Positions 59,723 through 64,000 of a DNA stretch of 64,000 nt are shown in pieces. The DNA is from Hydractinia symbiolongicarpus (Eukaryota > Cnidaria > Hydrozoa > Anthoathecata > Hydractiniidae). Location of the stretch: the NCBI RefSeq assembly GCF_029227915.1, contig NC_079889.1, forward strand, positions 1,674,001 through 1,738,000, in the 5' to 3' direction. Numbering within the stretch: position 1 is the stretch's first letter; the number at the start of each line of letters is the position of its first letter. The position numbers and the translations under genes were made by a program. A model generated the notes under the pieces. The model was not told the DNA's origin and ran no database searches. It saw only the letters and a list, made by a program, of their open reading frames with translations.

Positions 59723-61122
59723 ATGATGCCCAACATACACACTAAATGTTTTCTCCTGTTTTGTTTGGTAATTTTTGTCGAAGTTCGTGTGGCCACGACT
59801 GTTGCTTGCAAGAGATGTAAATGGTGGAAATGCCCTAAAATATCTTCTCTTTCTTGTCCAGGTAATTTTCACTTTTTGAAGTTTTTTCTCACCAAGAAAA
59901 TAGATCTCAAAATAAGTTTCACTGGTAATAACGTTTTCAGCCACGATAAAAAATCGTCAGTATTATCTGTGCTGTGTTCGTAACGGATGCACATTGGAAT
60001 AATCCGGCGCTTTTGAAACGCCACTATCAGTGGCTTGTGGATTAAAGCACGGCATCATGAACTTTGTTCCTGGACTTGTTAGGCTTTATGCACACAGAAA
60101 AACTTGTGGACGAGTTTTTCTTACAATCTCCGTGCTTTTTTTTATGATAAAATATTTTTAAGGTGCCTTTTTTTCTTTAGCTGGACATGTAAAAGACACG
60201 TGTTTGTGTTGCTACGAATGTGGCTTGATGGAGGGACAAACATGCGGGATAGATACACCAAGTTGTGGTACAAACCTGTTTTGTAGAAGAGATAAACCAA
60301 CAGACAAAAATGGTATCTGCCGTTCCAAATATGGTAAGACCTTTTGACCAAGCATAGCAACATTATTGTCTGTAATCAGTGGAAGCATGTAAATTTCTTG
60401 TTAAGAAAAGCTACCGTGCTAAAGAACTTTGCAATAGCAGGTCTATTTGTGTTTTTTTTCTGCAAGAAAATAAAAAATACAAAATCGCTGTCACTGCTGC
60501 TTAACGAGAGTTCCAATTGAGTAAAGTAAATGCTATTTTTAGACATTACATCATCACTCGGTTTACCTCCTTGCTACAGTCATGCAGGATATAACGTTAA
60601 AGTGGATTACCACTGTCGCTACGTGACAACGACATTTTGCTCGATGGATTGTAAGAGGTAAAAATTGTCAAATGTTTAAACTTTGTTCATCGTTCTGGTT
60701 CGTTTTTTGTGGTGGTGATGATTCAATGATTAACAAGAGACAAGGAGACCTGGTGCTGAGGTCGCTAAGTAACACTCATTTCTTGTCTTACCAATATAAA
60801 ATCTACACAGGAAACTCTAAGGGAAGAAAATCCGACAGGAGACCAAAGTATTTGTTCGAAATAAAATGAGTCCACTGTAGTTTGCTTTGAGCAGAAATAC
60901 TTTTTAACAAATTTATTTTTCTTAATTCAATAACTGGTATTGAAAGAAAAAAAACACGCATTATTATCAGTTCAGGAGTCATTCATGAATCCTCTCTTCT
61001 TTTGTAGTTGCTGTAGCCACCGTACAACCTGCAACCCAGACCCCTCAATTTACAAAGATGCTGACTTGTGTAAAAAGGAACAAAAGTCAATACCTGGACT
61101 TCCGAGAAAGATTAAATTGTAA
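59723..61122 (+). CDS. Secreted IGFBP-domain protein (four exons, 173 aa)
   Basis: Exons are 59723-59861, 60181-60333, 60543-60657 and 61008-61122, in phase with GT..AG ends. The signal peptide is residues 1 to about 27 (KCFLLFCLVIFVEVRVATTVA). An insulin-like-growth-factor-binding N-terminal domain spans about 28-98: ACKRCKWWKCP, then CLCCYEC (54-60, the counterpart of the vertebrate GCGCC motif), then GQTCG, CGTNLFC and GICRSKY. The exon 2 border falls at the domain end. The C-terminal 75 residues hold a second cysteine-rich part (CYSHAGYN..HCRY..FCSMDCKSCCSHRTTC..DLC) that I do not recognise. It is not an obvious thyroglobulin, Kazal, VWC or TSP1 domain. It would act outside the cell, perhaps binding an insulin-like ligand, but single IGFBP domains also occur in proteins without that role. 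Confidence 0.78.
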
Positions 61123-62124
61123 ATTTTGAATACTTTGAAACTATTAATACCTTAATTGTGAAAATGTTACAGTCGCCATTTTCGTTATAATGGTTTCATT
61201 GGTGTTAGATTGAGACCTGGGGACAAGGTTGATAAACCACTTTCCCTTAATTTTTGTTACACTTATGACAACTTGACGTCAGCGCTTTTCCGAAAAGACT
61301 GGAAATGAGGCTAAGACTTCTATATGGGTGAATAACTACTTTTATTCTGCAAATTATTGTTTTCGTTTTTATATCGAATCATATCGAACTTACTTCTGTT
61401 AGTTTTCGTTTTCGGTGTAGTTTTCTCTCGATACTTTTAGCCTTTACCGCACATTCTATATTCAGGGTAAGTAAGTAAGTCGAGTTGTCGTAGGAGCAGT
61501 AAAAATAGGTATACCCATAATGCATTTGATCTTAAGATAAATAGTGAGAACGTCATATGGATATGCCCATGAATTGGTGGAGGTTATGGTTATGATAGGC
61601 ACTGATGGTGCTCTTCATCATGTTTTGTTGGAGTCCTGTACGGTCTTGAACCTCCAGGTCCAAGTTCCCGAAAGTGACCTGAAATATTTTTAAAAATATT
61701 GCAAGTTACCTATAAAGACATGCTTTAAATGCCTACAAAGTTAGGCTTATTTCCAGGGCTACTTTTTTGCTTATGATGTATGACTAATGCAAATATCTCT
61801 GCGGTGGAGCGCGAGAAAAACTTTAAACATAGCGCTGAAGAAACATAAATTTTATGAGTAAAAAGATGAAAGAATTATATATATTAATGGAGGGGCGAAC
61901 AGCCGCAGCACGGCTGCTGATTGAAAAGTCATAATGCCACAGATAGATTCAAAGACTACAATCGTGGTCACAATATGTTGGGACAAGACAACGAATTCTG
62001 CACCTCGCCACCACAAGTATTGCGTAGGCTCGTTCTATATTAGATTCACACATCTTGAACTTGTCAAAATTCACTTGTCAATGTTCAGAGTGGACTTAGG
62101 TTATTTGGTAAATACGAATTTCTT
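61123..62124. other. Intergenic DNA
   Basis: No gene, RNA or clear transposon end seen. Confidence 0.4.
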
Positions 62125-62395
62125 ATAATGCGCTAATTGTTGCTGACGTCAGCAAAGCCATTAATCACGAATTTTGGGGTCTTCGTGGTCCCCGACGTAA
62201 ATTATTTCGGTGTGTGGGCGTGTTAAAGAATGTGTCTAGCAACTTTTCAACGCTCTCTGCCTGGTCAACTTGTCTGCACAAGTAGCGACTTTGCAGCCTG
62301 CCGGCTGCAGAGCATTGACTGGTTGACTGTTTTGTCCATATTTAGATATTGAGTAAAAAAGTGCCTTAGTCTCAATATTTTCGTCCACGATTGTA
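62125..62395 (+). repeat. Dispersed repeat, copy 2 (pairs with 36632-37048)
   Basis: The motif order is the same as in copy 1: GCTAATTGTTGCTGACGTCAG, CCCCGACGTAAATTATTT, GTCTAGCAACTTTTCAACGCT, TTTTGTCCATATTTAG, AAAAAAGTGCC and a terminus near TTCGTCCACGATTGTAG. An insertion with paired GCCTGCCGGC is specific to this copy. Confidence 0.65.
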
Positions 62396-62921
62396 GATTT
62401 ATAAAATCATATTCAGCTCCATCAAAATATGTCCAGCGTCAGCAAAATTAATTTTTGAGAAAAATATTAGTTAGCAGCTAATTGAGGTCTATAGCGATTT
62501 TTTTTTTTTAAAAAATAATTTTCTAAGGAAAACAAATTCTTCTAACAGGAAATACAAACTATCATCCACCAAATGCAATAAAATGAGAACCTACTATTAA
62601 ATATGTATGAAAATAACTTTTTGAGGAAACTGCTTGTAATTTTAGAATATTCTCAGGAATATTAGACCAAGGGGGATTACATAACAGTATCTTGTCCACC
62701 ACTCACATGTGTTTGACGTGTGAATAAAAGAACAGGAGTTTTTGAGAGTTTGGCTGTGTGGTATAACTTTTAGATCTGTCATGCAAATACTACAAAATTG
62801 GGCTGAAGCAGTTATGACTACACCAGCCAGCAGTACATAGATCTCTAAGGCAAATGTCTCTTTTTATAAAAAACATCACGTTTCTTACTGTGGCTCCCTC
62901 TTAGTGTTTTGGTTCGTAACC

Positions 62922-63000
62922 AGGGTTCCCACCCAAAAACATCCAGGACTATTTTTCTAACTTTCCAGGACATTTGCTACAACAATTCCAGATCTGTTGC
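62922..63000 (+). mobile_element. Possible hAT-type terminus
   Basis: CCAGGGTTCCCACCCAAAAA followed by CATCCAGGACT looks like the CAGGG-type end common in hAT elements. No inverted partner or 8-bp duplication was found in the window, so it may be a solo end or a partial copy. Confidence 0.35.
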
Positions 63001-64000
63001 AGGACTTTTTGTGGCAATGTTGCATTTTTTTGAATATTTTCACCACCTTATTTTATAATGACTCCACCTGCATTTTACCAAAATGTGAAATGACCTCTCC
63101 CATGTCCTCCCCTCCCCATATTAGGCGTTTTTTAAATTTCTAAGAAAACTAATATTATTTAGTACCAGACAGGTCTCTTTTGCAGAACAAAAATTAAAAA
63201 CCAATAACAAGTAGAACGAATCAACCAAAACTTGTTAGAACATACACTCAATTCGAATTTCTAATTTGAATTTGCTATTACGCTATAAAACTGCACTACA
63301 GACTCTTCATTATAGGAAAGAAATATCCACTTATAGGTATTTGGTATTCCGTAGTCTATAACTACATAGCTACAATAATATACGAATTGTGCATAAAATA
63401 AAGTCAAAAAAATAGTTTAAAAAATAGTTTAACTACACATTAAAATTTAAATGAAAAAAATCAACATGACTCTGCGATATTGTTGAATTATACTATCCTC
63501 ACTTGTCCGTTGAGGATTTTACTTAAAACAAAACCAAGACCAGAACTCATAGCTGTTTCAGATTACAGACCAGACCAACTCTCGCACAGTTATTTTGGAG
63601 TAAAAATCTTACATTGCCAAAAGCATAAAATTTATTTCTGAAAAAAGGAAAACAAAATTACTAAAGCTAAACATATGTTGTTGAAGGTGAATCACCCTCG
63701 TCCCCAGGTTTTTTTGTCTTTTTGATATGAGAGAAGACGAATAATACCCTGGGCCAATATATGGCGAGATTATGCGAACGTGTCATACGTTAATTTATGC
63801 GACCAACAACGGCGGAACTTTAGCGAGCAGAATTTTATGTTCCAGCAACAGAAAATCAATGTCTTACGACTAAAATATACAAGAAAATTATCTTGGTAAC
63901 TGTAATAAGCGTCTTTAAAGTTTGTAAAACCGTGTGCTGTTTTATTAGCAGGTTACATAATACTTTAATATAGTTTAGCTTGCTAGGTACTCCCTAAATA
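63001..64000. other. Intergenic DNA to the window edge
   Basis: No supported gene or RNA. Confidence 0.4.

Overview
The window is AT-rich metazoan nuclear DNA, probably from a hydrozoan-type cnidarian. That placement is an inference. It rests on short split genes for small secreted peptides, an nAChR-like Cys-loop receptor gene, and a dense load of short DNA transposons, a Helitron-like family and a Ty3/Gypsy retrotransposon. Bacterial features (operons, Shine-Dalgarno sites) are absent. Gene models below were assembled by eye from open frames plus GT..AG splice sites whose phases agree. They have not been checked against transcripts.

Layout. 0-9 kb: first member of a small secreted four-cysteine peptide family (2787-3837), a broken second member (8225-8299) and repeats. 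10.6-15.0 kb, minus strand: a six-exon Cys-loop (nicotinic-receptor-like) subunit of 488 aa. Its last intron is a 777-bp terminal-inverted-repeat element whose target-site duplication supplies the 5' splice site. 14.7-17.5 kb: a cluster of short Helitron-like copies, two nested in another TIR element. 17.58-22.47 kb: an intact Ty3/Gypsy element, minus strand, with 168-bp LTRs that differ at one base and a GAAAC target duplication. 23.0, 26.3-26.8 and 33.0-33.3 kb: three more intact members of the peptide family; the last two, on the minus strand, share a spaced promoter block. 28-31.8 kb: repeats, a 2A-like motif and a pogo/Tigger-type element carrying a 111-aa frame. 33.6-39.8 kb: mostly empty AT-rich DNA and repeats. 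39.9 kb: a secreted eight-cysteine protein. 40.7-41.9 kb: a TTAA-flanked MITE nested in a pogo-like element. 45.0-53.5 kb: a nine-exon gene for a 310-aa type I membrane protein. 56.7-57.8 kb: a four-exon secreted protein of 176 aa. 59.7-61.1 kb: a four-exon secreted IGFBP-domain protein of 173 aa. The rest is intergenic and repeat DNA.

The genes do not form an operon or pathway. Shared themes are secretion and cell-surface signalling. The most notable items are the transposon-born intron (introner-like) in the receptor gene and the dispersed four-cysteine peptide family with its shared gene architecture.
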